A stretch of 64,000 nucleotides of DNA from Ctena decussata (Eukaryota; Mollusca; Bivalvia; Lucinida; Lucinidae): positions 82,697,903-82,761,902 of the forward strand of contig OZ022499.1 of NCBI GenBank assembly GCA_963989385.1, given 5' to 3'. The notes under the pieces are model-generated. The model did not search any database and had not been told where the DNA came from. It worked only from the letters and a program-made list of their open reading frames with translations. A program made the position numbers and the translations under genes. Positions 51,423 through 62,699 of the stretch are shown in pieces (the first letter of the stretch is position 1; every line of letters starts with the position of its first letter).

Positions 51423-53170
51423 AAATGAAAAGAAAAATGTATACAAACTTCTCTACTGGCCTAAGATGGGGGATTTAATGGGTATGACTCTCTCCTTCCT
51501 ATCTTAATTGTTATAGTCATGACTAATTCATTCCTTTAAGTATAAAACATATGCTTCTCCATAGTTTCAGAAGAATATTTCATTGCTGCCACTGTTTCAA
51601 AGACACATGAAGATGTCATAAATCATAAAGCTGTAATCATTATGCACAGCAATAAACCACTCAGTGCCACATTCACAAAAAAGCTCAAACTCATACTCAA
51701 CTCCAGTAAGATCAGTTGAAGTGACGCTCGAGTAAGCCTTGAGTACGTGGAGCTTAAAGGCCCGGATTTTGTTCTATCATTTTGACCCCCCCAAACTAAT
51801 CCCCTCCAATAAACAAGTGATAAGAAAATCAAAGGCACCTCCTAATCACTTCTTTATTAGGGTCATAAAACAATGCAGTGCTGAAATCACTGCCTGTCTG
51901 AGGGACCCCAGTGGGATGAATTCATGCATCAGTCAAAATGTAAGAGATCAGAACAATATTTTCTATAATTTGTAAAACATAATTGGCTGATTAACAGTCA
52001 AAGAATACTCAAATATCAATTTAAAAAAAAGAAAAGAAAGTAAGAAAATAAAAAGAGAAAAAAGGCAAAAAAAACAATTAAAAACAAAAGAAAAAAAAAA
52101 GAACTTAAGGAGGAAAGAAAAAATAATAATTGAAAATAGAATATATTTCACAAATATTTTCATGTATTATCACTAACTAAATACTTTATTTATTTTTTTA
52201 TTATATTTTTTGATATGTTATTTTAAATTTTACTTTCTTAAATTTTATTTACTTATTTTTATATAATTTCTATTTATCTATTTTTTTTTTTTTTTTTTTT
52301 TTGTGAAGTAAGACAAGTGGTCAGTAATTTAATACATTAGCCATTATTATAATCCCATTAAGAAGAAAATATGCACGATTTGAAGATGAAATTTAGTTTC
52401 AAGGATCACTTCAGAGACCCAAAAGACTTCAGTTTAAATAAATTGCAAAACCGGTGTTTTGAGCAGTTTGGTGACATTATACATGTTTTTGACACCTTTT
52501 GAAAACAGTGAATTGGTCAAAGTTCATTTGTTTTTACAAGAACTGACACGTAGTTTTTGTTGGTTGTAGACTGTGATTTGTCAATTATGGCTTTATCATT
52601 ATCAATATTTTGTTTCCACACAGTAAATAATTTTATTTTCGCTTCTCTAATAATGAATTTTGATTGTGAAAAGGGATAGATGTGAACTTAAGATTTTGTA
52701 AACATTACCAGCATATATGTATCAAAAATGTTTTTCTACATCTAACTTTGAAGAATACTGATGCAAGTAATTAAATCAAGGTATCCTGTTATTGATTTTC
52801 CCCATTTTGGGCCTCCCAAAGAGACTGCTGGGACACTGGTCTAGAGAAGACTAGCTAGCCAGAGAAAATTGTTTATTGGATCAGATAAGGATTACATAAC
52901 TTACTAATGACAAAAATCCAGGTAAACAGTTTTGGTATTCATTTTGACTTCGTGGAGGAGACTCTAGCTACACTCCAGTAAGACTCACGTCATGTAAAGA
53001 CATTGTGGACCCAGACCGGACCTCCTAAAGCATATAAACTGTAATGACTCTAACTTTTGAGACATAGTTGACTAAACAGTGTAGAACTAAATCATACTAA
53101 CTGTAAAATTCGTAAGATTATAAATATACCGAGGTATTTACGCTTTTCACTGATGAGTTAGGGTCCTCCA
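51423..53170. other. Unassigned, with homopurine/homopyrimidine low complexity
   Basis: 52020-52130 is an A/G-rich tract (AAAAGAAAAGAAAG style) and 52190-52302 is T-rich with a 20-base T run. No gene recognised in the rest. Confidence 0.5.
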
Positions 53171-53174
53171 TACG

Positions 53175-53560
53175 AGCCGAACTACAAACTAATTGTGTGC
53201 ACCGTTGCGGAGGGTGTAGGTGAAGGTTTGGGCCCAGTAAAACCGGTTTAAATCCCCAGGTAGTTATTACTGGCCGTCCCAAGGCGGTACTTTCGTTGCG
53301 GTTGAATTTGTTTTTTGTTCGGTTCTGTTTAACTTATTGTGTTTTCATTTTAACCCTTCTGTTGGTCTAAATTATTTAGTTCAGTAAAGATAGCTGAGTT
53401 GCCACCTATTTGGGAAAGAGCTGCTGACTCGGCTTATCACTTGTGATTTATTGTTTGTTGAGGTGTCTTTGTCAGTCTTTCCCTTTGATGTTGCGGATAG
53501 GGTTTGGGATCTGATTCAGTCAGTTCCTGAAGTGTATTTACTCTTTAAATTTCTACTTGA
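53175..53560. repeat. Dispersed repeat copy (as at 49.9-50.5 kb)
   Basis: ACCGGTTTAAATCCCCAGG, TATTACTGGCCGTCCCAAGG, GCCACCTATTTGGGAAAGAG and GGGTTTGGGATCTGATTCAG parallel the 50.2-50.5 kb copy in order. Confidence 0.6.
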
Positions 53561-54097
53561 CGTCTGAGCGTACCGTCCGGTTTACCTTACTGTGTCTGCA
53601 GAAGCGTGCATGGTGTAGCCTGTTAAACATCGGTCATGGATTCGATACCGTCCTTTTCCAGTATTTTGGCTGAAACTTTAATCCATTTTCCGATTCTCGT
53701 GCAGTGACTTTTTCACTATTTTGGGAATGGTGCCAGTGCCAACAGAATTGGAAAAAATCTCTTTGTATTCTCCTTAAATTTGAAATTTCAGAACACCTAT
53801 ATTGGCTCAAGTGGTGGGATAGTGGACATGAAACTGAATATATAATATTTAAATTAAATTATTGCTATATATCTGCCAGTTCTCTAAGCAAGCAAGTAAA
53901 GTTGTGTTTGTAGAATGGTCCCTAGAATTTTTTTTCCTGCAAATGAGAATTTTTCACCTTGCAGTTGGGAAAAAAAAGATACTATTTTGAATTGGGACTG
54001 GTGCCTTTTATGGGCACCACGTATATAGAGAAAAAATTACTGTCGTACCACTATATTCATTGTTATTTAACCCTACCTCCTGGTAGTTTCTGCGAGC

Positions 54098-54147
54098 CCC
54101 CCCCCCCCCTCCCCCTCCCAAAAAAAAAAAAAAAAAAAAAAAAAAAA
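54098..54147. repeat. Poly-C/poly-A low complexity
   Basis: A C-rich run followed by about 29 A. Further homopolymers: about 22 G at 54698-54720 and about 22 G at 56269-56290. Otherwise 53.9-55.3 kb is unassigned; 54380-54430 holds a GTCCGTCCG tract, perhaps the reverse of an ACGG-type element end. Confidence 0.7.
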
Positions 54148-55391
54148 CACCCAACCCCTTCCCACCTTTACACGTCGTATGTGCGTTCTTTACTTGTTTC
54201 GTGAACAGCTATCATACCACGGATTTTGTCCAAACTAGGCACATACTAGTATAGTGACACGTGGACGACGTTGTTGCATGCAATGAACAGCTTCGATGAT
54301 TCTAAAATTAATTGTTATGGGCGTGTTTCTATATCATTGTAGCCCCTCCACCCCGATCCCCAATAGACGATGTATGCTATTGGGGTCCGTCCGTCCTTTC
54401 GTTCACCCGTCTGTCTGTCCGACTGTCCACAAGTCTTTGATTCTGTCGGTTTTAATTGCTTAAATTTCAGTAACCACAAGTGCATGTTTCTAAAGTTAGG
54501 TATACCAAACTTGCATACAAGTTGCCTTTGATACTGAGAGGACTGGAGATTGAAATAGCCATCTTAAGACAGTAATATTTTTTATTTATTATTATTATTA
54601 TCTATTAATTATTTTCTTGCGTGTGTTTGAAACTAATGTTATGTAGCAGTACTTGATTCAAGTTATGTAGCTAAGGGACCGATCATTTGATATTCTGGGG
54701 GGGGGGGGGGGGGGGGGGGGCTGGTATTCTTGATGGAGACACATTTTATTTCACTGGCCTCTGGAAACAATTTCTTTTTTTTTTCACCTTGTGGGAGCTA
54801 ATTTTTTTTTTTTACAAACTAACTCAAACAGGTTATTTTTTTATTATTTCATAGCTGAAGTGAACTAGCAGATCCTTGTTTTACTTGACCTTAATATCCT
54901 TTTATTTTACCCACATCAGTATTTTTTACACCTTTTTTCTCACAAAAAGGACATGGTGCTGTCTTTAACCAGGCCAAGGGCATGGCTTAGCTTTCTTTTG
55001 CAAACCAGTGCCTGGAGCATGTTACTCTTTTCATCTAAGGTACAGATACAAACATCCCTGTATGAGTTTGGCAAAAAAATTAGGCCTTAAATTAGGGATA
55101 ATTTGGCCAAAATTTAGGGCTATTTTGGCAAAGTTTTAGGGCTAAGATTAGGAATTTAAGTTTTTTTTCTATCCCAATATATGCCCAAACATGCTTTATT
55201 CGTACTTGAGAAAGTTTGATAAATACTTACTGATAGAGCCACATTATACGTGAATGGCAATTAATTAAATGGCTAAAAGTTATGTGCTAAGAAGTTAACA
55301 AAGGGGGGGTCTGGGGGGCAACGCCCCCCAGAAGCTAAAGCAATTTCCCTATTTCAATGGCAATTTTAAGACTGGAAACAATAGAGAAAAA

Positions 55392-55591
55392 NNNNNNNNN
55401 NNNNNNNNNNNNNNNNNNNNNNNNNNNNNNNNNNNNNNNNNNNNNNNNNNNNNNNNNNNNNNNNNNNNNNNNNNNNNNNNNNNNNNNNNNNNNNNNNNNN
55501 NNNNNNNNNNNNNNNNNNNNNNNNNNNNNNNNNNNNNNNNNNNNNNNNNNNNNNNNNNNNNNNNNNNNNNNNNNNNNNNNNNNNNNNNNNN
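55392..55591. other. Assembly gap (200 N)
   Basis: Exactly 200 unknown bases. Any open frame crossing it is meaningless. Confidence 0.99.
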
Positions 55592-55642
55592 GTTGAAAAG
55601 GTGCGTAAAATCGCAAGTCATCCATCCCTCTCTCTCTCTCTC
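55592..55642 (+). mobile_element. SINE family 1 tail and (CT)n after the gap
   Basis: GTTGAAAAGGTGCGTAAAATCGCAAGTCATCC matches the tail of the 8.0 kb SINE, followed by a CTCTCTCT run; the head is lost in the gap. Confidence 0.72.
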
Positions 55643-57591
55643 TCTTGGAGACTTCTGAATACAGACTTAGGCTTTATTAGCCGAAACTACGTAGTCTGGC
55701 CCATGTTCCTTCTTCTTAATATAATCTTTGCCCTCGAAGGAACTCTTTAAGATTTTATTCATGTTTTATAAACGACATTATAGCTGAAAGGAAATACAAA
55801 TCACATGACGTAAGCCGTAGGAAACATAAACATCCACCGTAGAATACGTTAGCATAACATTCGAAATCCAATACATAAGTTTGGATTAGCCGTAAAAAAC
55901 TATAAAGCCTTTTTGCTGAAATTCACATTTTTTCATACATTCGTGCATGCTGCAGCAAATATCGGTGTACATTTACAATTTAGTGCAATATTCCTCTGCA
56001 TGGAAAAATACAGGAGTAAATGGAGTCAGTATGATGACTGGGATTCTCGCTAAGCCTATTTCGATAAAACTGCCAAAAAAAAAAACGAAAATTTTTGTGT
56101 GCAAAAGGATAACAGTATGAGCTGGAATTCTTCGACACAGCATAAAAGGCTAGATTCGCATTAAAATATGAAAATCAATATATCTATTTTGTTAAAGTCG
56201 TCTGCTAAACGGCCGTTAACAGTAGAAATCTTCATCAAAAGCCGTAGGATTTTTTTTGATGATGTACTGGGGGGGGGGGGGGGGGGGGGGGTCGGAAATC
56301 AATAAGCCTCGGAGCAGGGGGGTCATATATATTTATTAGGCGTATTGGGGGGTGTCAATACTCTTCCATCAGTTTTCATTTCTAAACATGAAAAAGCCCC
56401 CAGACCCCCCATTACTCCTAAAATTTCATACTCTTTTCTTTCAAACTCAAAACTTAAAGACATTTATGGAAATGCCATGTACAAAAGACGGAGTGGCTTC
56501 ATATCAAAGAACAGTTCTTTTCATTGATTTGCTAGAAAAGAACAGTATGAAAGAGTCTATAAAACTCATGTCGAGTGGATGATTTTGTTCTCAAATTTAA
56601 TGCCCGCATTTGTGATATCAGCTCTTCAGGTGCATTTTCATCAGCAAAACTACTGTGGCTTCTGGGGCTGCACCCAAGACCCCCACCCGCAGAAGCCCAA
56701 TTAATATTAGTAACTGTTATAACGTCAGTCGGGGTATTATCGGACAAAACCCAGGTTTTCGGCTTTCCAAATTTAACCTTTACTGCCTTACTCTTTAAAA
56801 TGAGACCTCCTAATACTTTGAAGAAAGCCGAAGCTTGTCAGTAAGACTTGAGTTGTGTTTTCTTGATAACCTGTAGAGAGCGGCATGGTTTTTAAGGCAA
56901 CCCAAATCGGGTAATCATCGGACATGTACGGTAGTTATCGGACAAAAAGCAGGTTGTTGAAAAACAACAATTAAACAACTAAAACAGTTCAGAATGCGTT
57001 CTTTTAACTTTAATAAATGCATTCAGATATGGAATTTACAAGAAATGGGAGTTATTTGGTCAAAATGCGTAGAATTCTATTTGAAACAGATGTGACAAAT
57101 AATTTGCATAAATGTAAAGAGTTCATTGTTGGAAATATGAGGTAGACATGAAGAGGTGAATTTACAAAACGTAATTTAGTTCTATTATTCATTTTCTAGT
57201 ATTTAAAAAACATCGGGAAGAACTTTAAAATCTGCATTACAACAGATCTTGCCAAACTTAGCAGATGCCTTCCTTATACGTTTCTCATAAGTTAGAATCC
57301 GAAAATGCAGGATTTGTTGATGTTGAGAAGTGCTTTTATGAGGATAGATCAAAGGGTAATTTTCTGCGCAGAAATCTAAAATGATAATATCGTTATTGAA
57401 AATACTAAATGCTAAGGGTACTTTATTGCATTAAAAAGAGCGTCCTAGTTCTTATTTTATCAAACTCTTTCACACATTATCAGGCTCGGCAGAAAACAAA
57501 GACGTAGCCTGTGTCCAATTTTTTGTCAAAAAAAAAAACCCACAGGTGATACTATAACAAGATTGAACAATTTTATTTATGGAAAGGTCTA

Positions 57592-57733
57592 GTGCCTGTC
57601 GGCTGGTAATAGCCATTTTACGTTAAAATCGCTATTGACAGTCGACTGGTAATAGCCATTTCACGTCAAAATCGCTATTGCCAGTCGACTGGCAATAGCC
57701 ATTTATACGTGAAATCGCTATTGCCAGTTAGCT
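57592..57733. repeat. Palindromic-unit tandem repeat (GCTATTG...CAGTCGACTG)
   Basis: About 2.5 units of 54-58 bp, each a nested palindrome: CCAGTCGACTGG, AATAGCCATTT and AAATCGCTATT. A second cluster lies at 58375-58490 on the far side of two SINEs. Confidence 0.8.
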
Positions 57734-57850
57734 GGTATTTCTAGTATTTCCCCAGCTTTTTTAAATTATGATCAGTTTAAAGATTAAGAAGTGGCATTCC
57801 AATATCAAGTTTAAAGCTGCACATTTAGGAACTATGGTCTTGTGTTACTG

Positions 57851-58044
57851 AGGAGCCTCTTTAAGGCAGTGGGTTAAGCACTGGCCTGTTAAGAAAGCGG
57901 TCTGGATTGAATCCCGATGGAAGTGGATTTCTTTTCAATCGTTAACGGGATTCCATTGCAGAAAAATTTTCATTATCACCCTTCCATCTGCGCGGCATGA
58001 CTGAATGCTACTGAAAGAGCCGAAAAAACGCAAGTGATTCATCC
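57851..58044 (+). mobile_element. tRNA-derived SINE (family 1, diverged)
   Basis: GGCAGTGGGTTAAGCACTGG head, GGATTGAATCCCGA B-box-like, GGATTCCATTGCAGAAAAAT and TTTCATTATCACCCTTCC body, AAGTGATTCATCC tail. Confidence 0.72.
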
Positions 58045-58098
58045 GTCTTATGGCCGACAAATTGTTTATGGGATTGGTATGCAAATCATACTAAAATT

Positions 58099-58316
58099 AT
58101 ACCCGGCCTCCTTGGCAAGTGGATAAACGGGCTAACGATCATTATCACTGCTTTGGGTTCGAGCCTTGCTCGAAGAACGGATCTGCTCGCGGAAAGGCAT
58201 GTGATTTTCTGTGAGAAATCCTGATTTCCCCTATCCTAACTTTACATACCAAAAGTTCTGCTGAGCGGGGCAACATACCCCGTAAAATCTTAATCGGATG
58301 TTTGATTGATTGATTG
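58099..58316 (+). mobile_element. tRNA-derived SINE (family 3)
   Basis: CCCGGCCTCCTTGGCAAGTG head, TTTGGGTTCGAGCCTTGC B box (about 58154), tail of TTGATTGATTGATTG repeats (58302-58316). Confidence 0.75.
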
Positions 58317-58374
58317 TTTTGGGTTTGTTTTGGGTTTAACGGCCCTTTGAGACAGTATTTCGTTAAAATCGCGA

Positions 58375-58490
58375 TTACAAGTCGACTGGCAATAGCGATT
58401 TCATCGTAAAATGGCTATTACCAGTCAACTGTCGATAGCGATTTTAACGTAAAATGGCTATTGCCAGTCGACTGGCAATAGCCACTCCGT
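58375..58490. repeat. Palindromic-unit tandem repeat, second cluster
   Basis: AAGTCGACTGGCAATAGCG, AAATGGCTATTACCAGTC and TTGCCAGTCGACTGGCAATA: the same unit as at 57592-57733. Confidence 0.8.
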
Positions 58491-59070
58491 TTATTTATAC
58501 ATCTGTTTAGTATCAGTAATCAGTTATTTATATTGAAGGTGTCATATAGGTATGCTTGCCTACCCGTTATTTAATGAATGCATCTAATGTACATTTGTAC
58601 ATGGACCTTGTACATGGTTGAACATTTGAGAATAAGCTACCGTTTTGATCTGGTCTACCTTACAATTTGAGAAAGAGTTGGAATCAATAATTGCTAGGAC
58701 GCTCTTCATAATGCAATAACGTACCGTCAGCGTTATGTAAATTTTCAATAACGATCAGACTTGGGGTAATCGTATTCTGTATTCTTATTAGAATACTATT
58801 CGAATACATTTTCTGAGTATTCATAAAGTATTCTGTATTTGTGGATTTCTTAGAATAAAAGTATTTGTATTTGTATTCGAATACATTGCAAATTTCATGT
58901 ATTCATGAATACTTTTATGAATACATTTTGAATACTTTTGCCATTTAAGGGAACATTGATGCATAAAGTTACCTGAATTATGCTGAATGTAGTTAATTTT
59001 TGCTAAAATGTGACATTTTTAAGTTTAGGAAGTTAACAACCATTGAAATAAGTTGTCTCTAAACTGTCTA

Positions 59071-59262
59071 ATGGATGGATGTATGTTTTGGTGTTTTACA
59101 CCCTTTTCAACAGTATTTCAGTCATTGTAGGATGATGGATTGATAATTTGATAGGGTCTGTGCAATGAACTGCAGTCTAGGTGCAGAAAAAATATCGCCT
59201 CTGAAAGGATTCGAACCCCGGACCCATTGAGCTGAAGTCTGGTGCTGAACTAGTTAATGTCT
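59071..59262 (-). mobile_element. tRNA-derived SINE (family 1), reverse
   Basis: Minus strand: tRNA-like head with GGGGTTCGAATCC, body CAATGACTGAAATACTGTTG and tail ATCCATCCAT. Nested in the hAT-like element. Confidence 0.74.
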
Positions 59263-59799
59263 GCAGTAGTTTATGCCAATCAAAAATCGTTAAAACAATA
59301 GCCATTCATAGAATACTTTCAGCTTAGTTAATACATTACTGCCCTGTGAACTCTCCCATTTCTATCATTTGGACTGGTCACTCATCAATTTATGGGGTGT
59401 TTGGCTGATTTTATTTTCATAACTTTCTGTAAAAAAATAAAGTTTTTGAGCCATTATTGAAAACCCTGATCATATGCTGCACTTTAAAGTGTCCGATCTT
59501 GGTTAACACTGTTAGTCAAGTTATCTTTTATGGCACTAGGTTAAATTTCCTAGTTAGCAAATATAATACCTATTTGTCATCTTTCAGTAGATTGCCCCAG
59601 GACAGTATTAAATAGGGACAAGGCACAGAACTGACAACTAAGCCATGCCATACCTGTACAATTTCTCAAAAATTACAATACACAATTATGATCCCGTCTT
59701 AATTTCAGCCAAACATAATTTGAAACAGAGATGAAAACCACAACAAATGCCCAATCTCATACAATTTGAAGAAAAACCTGTACAGACACTGCACTTAAC

Positions 59800-59960
59800 C
59801 CTTAACCTGCTGAATAAATTAAAATGCCAATTTGATGCGATTTATTGCTATATATGTAGAATCAAAATGACAAATAGTGTAGATCCAGGTCAGCTGGCTT
59901 CTGAAGAAGCCATCTGATCAGGATCTACAATGTTGCAAGGTGGGAATTATTTAGATCCAG
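59800..59960. mobile_element. Palindromic MITE, family E-like
   Basis: TTAACCCTTAACCTGCTG, then TGTAGATCCAGGTCAGCTGG / CCATCTGATCAGGATCTACA around TTCTGAAGAAG. Confidence 0.65.
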
Positions 59961-60649
59961 CTTTGGCATCAGAATATGGAAATAAAGTCACCTTACACCA
60001 AATATGCAAATTTGCGAACATAGAAAGATATCCAGTTGTACCATAGAAATAAAAGGTTCCTAAATTAGATATGAAAAAAGATATGAAGATATCTAGGACA
60101 GGTCAAAAGAAAGAATCTTTGAATCAAAATTATTTTTATGTAGTAAAACCTCTATAGAGTCTGGACTACTAGAGATATGAAAGTTCAGCATAAACTATTG
60201 GTTGATGAAATTTCCATTTTTATTAAAAAGTATTCAAAAGTATTCGAATACATTTGCAAAGTATTTGTATTTTTATTTGAATACATTCATAAAAAAAGTA
60301 TTTTTATTTGTATTCTGTATTCTTAAATTGCAAAGTATTTGTATTTGTATTCGAATACTTTTGAAAGTATTCGACCCCAAGTCTGAATTAACGATGTTAA
60401 TTTTTTTAGATTTCTGCGCAGAAAATTACCCTTTGATCTTTCCTTATAAAACACTTTTTAAGCAGCATGTATCTCTTTTTTTGTATTCTAAAATAAATAA
60501 GAAATCTGCTAACTTCCAGGGAGATACGTTTATTTATCTAGTTATGATTTTTGCAGAGTTTTGCATTTATCACAAATTACCACCTTAAATGCAAAATTGG
60601 CCACGCTATTGGAACCCTGTCGTACTGTGTACTCATGGGGCTTTTATTT

Positions 60650-60960
60650 AACAGAACAGAACAGAATTTTATTGCTAAACATAAGACTCCGGCCACTCTA
60701 TGATGGCATAAGAGCAAACAATACAAACAAATGTAAAAACATGCACATATAAGAATATGTAAAATGATGTAAAAGGCAATGAAAACAATGACTTGGACAA
60801 TACACTGAAAAGAATTTCATGAATATGAATAGAAGCATGCAATGAAAACGACTGCGACGTGATTGAATAAGAAATCGTGTCCGATAATTCCCGTAATTGG
60901 GTTCATTCGGTTCACTCATAACTCCAACACACTAACCCGATCAATCTATAAATAGATGCC
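60650..60960 (-). mobile_element. LINE 3' end with TTCTG repeats
   Basis: On the minus strand the sequence ends with GCAATAAAATTCTGTTCTG repeats, the arrangement of a LINE 3' terminus; no polymerase motif is present in the preceding 300 bp. Confidence 0.5.
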
Positions 60961-61482
60961 ATTTTACCGACACACACGAGGCTGATGCCAATTTTGAAAT
61001 TCAGCTACGACTGCTAAACTTTCATAGAAAAATGCAGACATACGTTTCAACGTGAACTGAAAATAGTAATAACAACCGGAAGTGGAGGTTTTTAACAGGG
61101 TGGACTTAGTTTTGCCCGGATTTTCTGATCTTGGCCAACCCTGTTCGTCACCACGTTGCTGCTGCTAGTGGCGGGAAAAATGATTGGTACCCAGCTGCCT
61201 TTAGTGTGCTACAGGAATATATTAGGCACAGGGGATTAATAACCATTTGACTTTGTCCGATAACTACCCTTGTCCGATAATACCCCGATTGACGTTAATT
61301 ATTAACTAATTAACTATTTGACAGCAGATTTCGGGATGACCATAAGCAGACGATAAAGTGCAACAAATGCAGACAAACTTTAAATAGACCATGATTACAT
61401 GTAATTTACCTGTTATAATAAGAAAATGTTCTTTGTGTTTCAAAGAGGTTTTGATTGAGGTCAGTCTGACATAAAATAGGTA

Positions 61483-61486
61483 ATAT

Positions 61487-61530
<44 letters not shown>
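61483..61530. repeat. (TG)n microsatellite
   Basis: About 23 TG dinucleotides followed by GGTGGTGG and a G run. Confidence 0.9.
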
Positions 61531-61532
<2 letters not shown>

Positions 61533-61664
61533 GGGGGGTGGTGGTGGTGGTGGGGGGGGGGGGTCATGAAATTTTTTGTCACCTACCTGGGGGTCGGAAA
61601 TATAATTCTGGTGAGACTGGCGGGGTTGGAAAAATTTTGGTGAACCATTATGAAAATGTACCCG

Positions 61665-61885
61665 ACCCCCCCCCCCCCCCCCCCCATAATAAATGACTCG
61701 TCCCTTAGCTTCATATTTCTTCTTCCTGAAATTAACAACAGTAGGCCTATTAATATTAATTTCTGCCAATATATGCCCCCCCCCCCCCCCCCCCCATAAT
61801 AAATGACTCGTCCCTTAGCTTCATATTTCTTCTTCCTGAAATTAACAACAGTAGGCCTATTAATATCAATTTCTGCCAATATATG
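61665..61885. repeat. 110-bp duplication separated by poly-C
   Basis: CATAATAAATGACTCGTCCC ... TTTCTGCCAATATATG occurs twice (from about 61685 and 61795), each preceded by 17-20 C. Confidence 0.85.
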
Positions 61886-62134
61886 TTACGGTGCTAACAT
61901 CATTGATATTTCAACGGATTCACCATAATTTTTACGGTATTCTTTTACAGTGTATGAGCCCGGAAAATATTATCTGGATGCAGGGTTTGATGAAGTGCGT
62001 ATGTGCAATGACGCACATTCCTGAAATAGCTGGAACGTCTGTCAAACGTATGACGGACTACTTTACCGTATATACCGACTTGTTACGTCTGCGCGACATA
62101 AAAATACAGCATACTCACTGGGCGATCATATTAT

Positions 62135-62378
62135 ATATGAGCCGCGACACGAGAAAACCAACAATGTGGTTGTGCGCCCAGCGTAGACTCAGATCGGTAT
62201 CGTCATCCGCCCAGTCTGATCAGAGTCTTCGCAATGCGCTTAAAGGGTAGCTAATGGTCTAAGCTACCTCCATGCGGACAGCGAAGACTTTGATCAGACT
62301 GGGCGGATGCCCAGGCTGATCTGAGTCTGCGCTGGGTGCACAACCACATTGTTGGTTTTGTCGTGTCGCGGCTCATAT
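62135..62378. mobile_element. Foldback MITE, family A (full length)
   Basis: ATATGAGCCGCGACACGAGA to TTGTCGTGTCGCGGCTCATAT. Confidence 0.88.
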
Positions 62379-62591
62379 TTAATCGATGATCCTGTAGGCC
62401 AACGGTGGAGTTATAGAAAAAAGAAAGAATGAGAACTTGGTGAACTTACGTCCCTTGAATAGACTCTACTATCCGAACATATACATGTAGGGGAAATTGG
62501 GGCAAGTGGGACACTCATTGGAAAACACCTGCTTGCACGGGCTGATATAATAGATCGAGATCAAATATAAGCTCCCCATAATATGATTTCA

Positions 62592-62667
62592 TACCCAGCG
62601 GGCACATAACGTCGAAATGACGTCGTACTGACATCGACGTCATTCAACGTCATGTGCCTGCTGGGTA
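62592..62667. mobile_element. Short palindrome CCCAGCGGGCACATAACGTC
   Basis: 76 bp: ACCCAGCGGGCACATAACG and its near-inverse GTCATGTGCCTGCTGGGT. A minimal MITE. Confidence 0.75.
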
Positions 62668-62699
62668 TACAATGGCTTGTACTAATATATCTTAATAGG

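Larger units (their letters stand above)
58756..60385. mobile_element. 1.6-kb hAT-like element (TIR CAGACTTGGGG)
   Basis: Left CAGACTTGGGGTAATCG, right TCGACCCCAAGTCTG. Flanks AATAACGAT (left) and AATTAACGAT (right) are a target duplication with one indel. Subterminal regions are rich in GTATTCGAATAC words. No transposase frame seen. It contains a reverse SINE at 59.07-59.26 kb and a family E-like palindrome at about 59.8-59.96 kb. Confidence 0.82.
57215..60588. mobile_element. Family H element, interrupted by later insertions
   Basis: Matches 39438-40207 in reverse: AATGCAGGATTTGTTGATGT (57305), TTTTCTGCGCAGAAATCTAA, CACATTATCAGGCTCGGC, then after interruptions TACCGTTTTGATCTGGTCTA (58639) and finally the right end AAATTACCACCTTA (60588). 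The interruptions are the palindromic-unit repeats, two SINEs and the 1.6-kb element below. Confidence 0.78.
56725..61300. mobile_element. Outer 4.6-kb element with AACGTCARTCGGGG inverted ends
   Basis: Left end AACGTCAGTCGGGGTATTAT (about 56722) with repeats of ATCGGACA (56741, 56919, 56937). Right end TTGTCCGATAATACCCCGAT then TGACGTTAA (61273-61301), with a matching ACTTTGTCCGATAACTACCC. It contains the family H copy and everything nested in that. Confidence 0.7.

Noticed and set aside
61461..61879. Glycine/proline/histidine-rich open frames
   Set aside because: Produced by TG, G and C homopolymer tracts and a 110-bp duplication.
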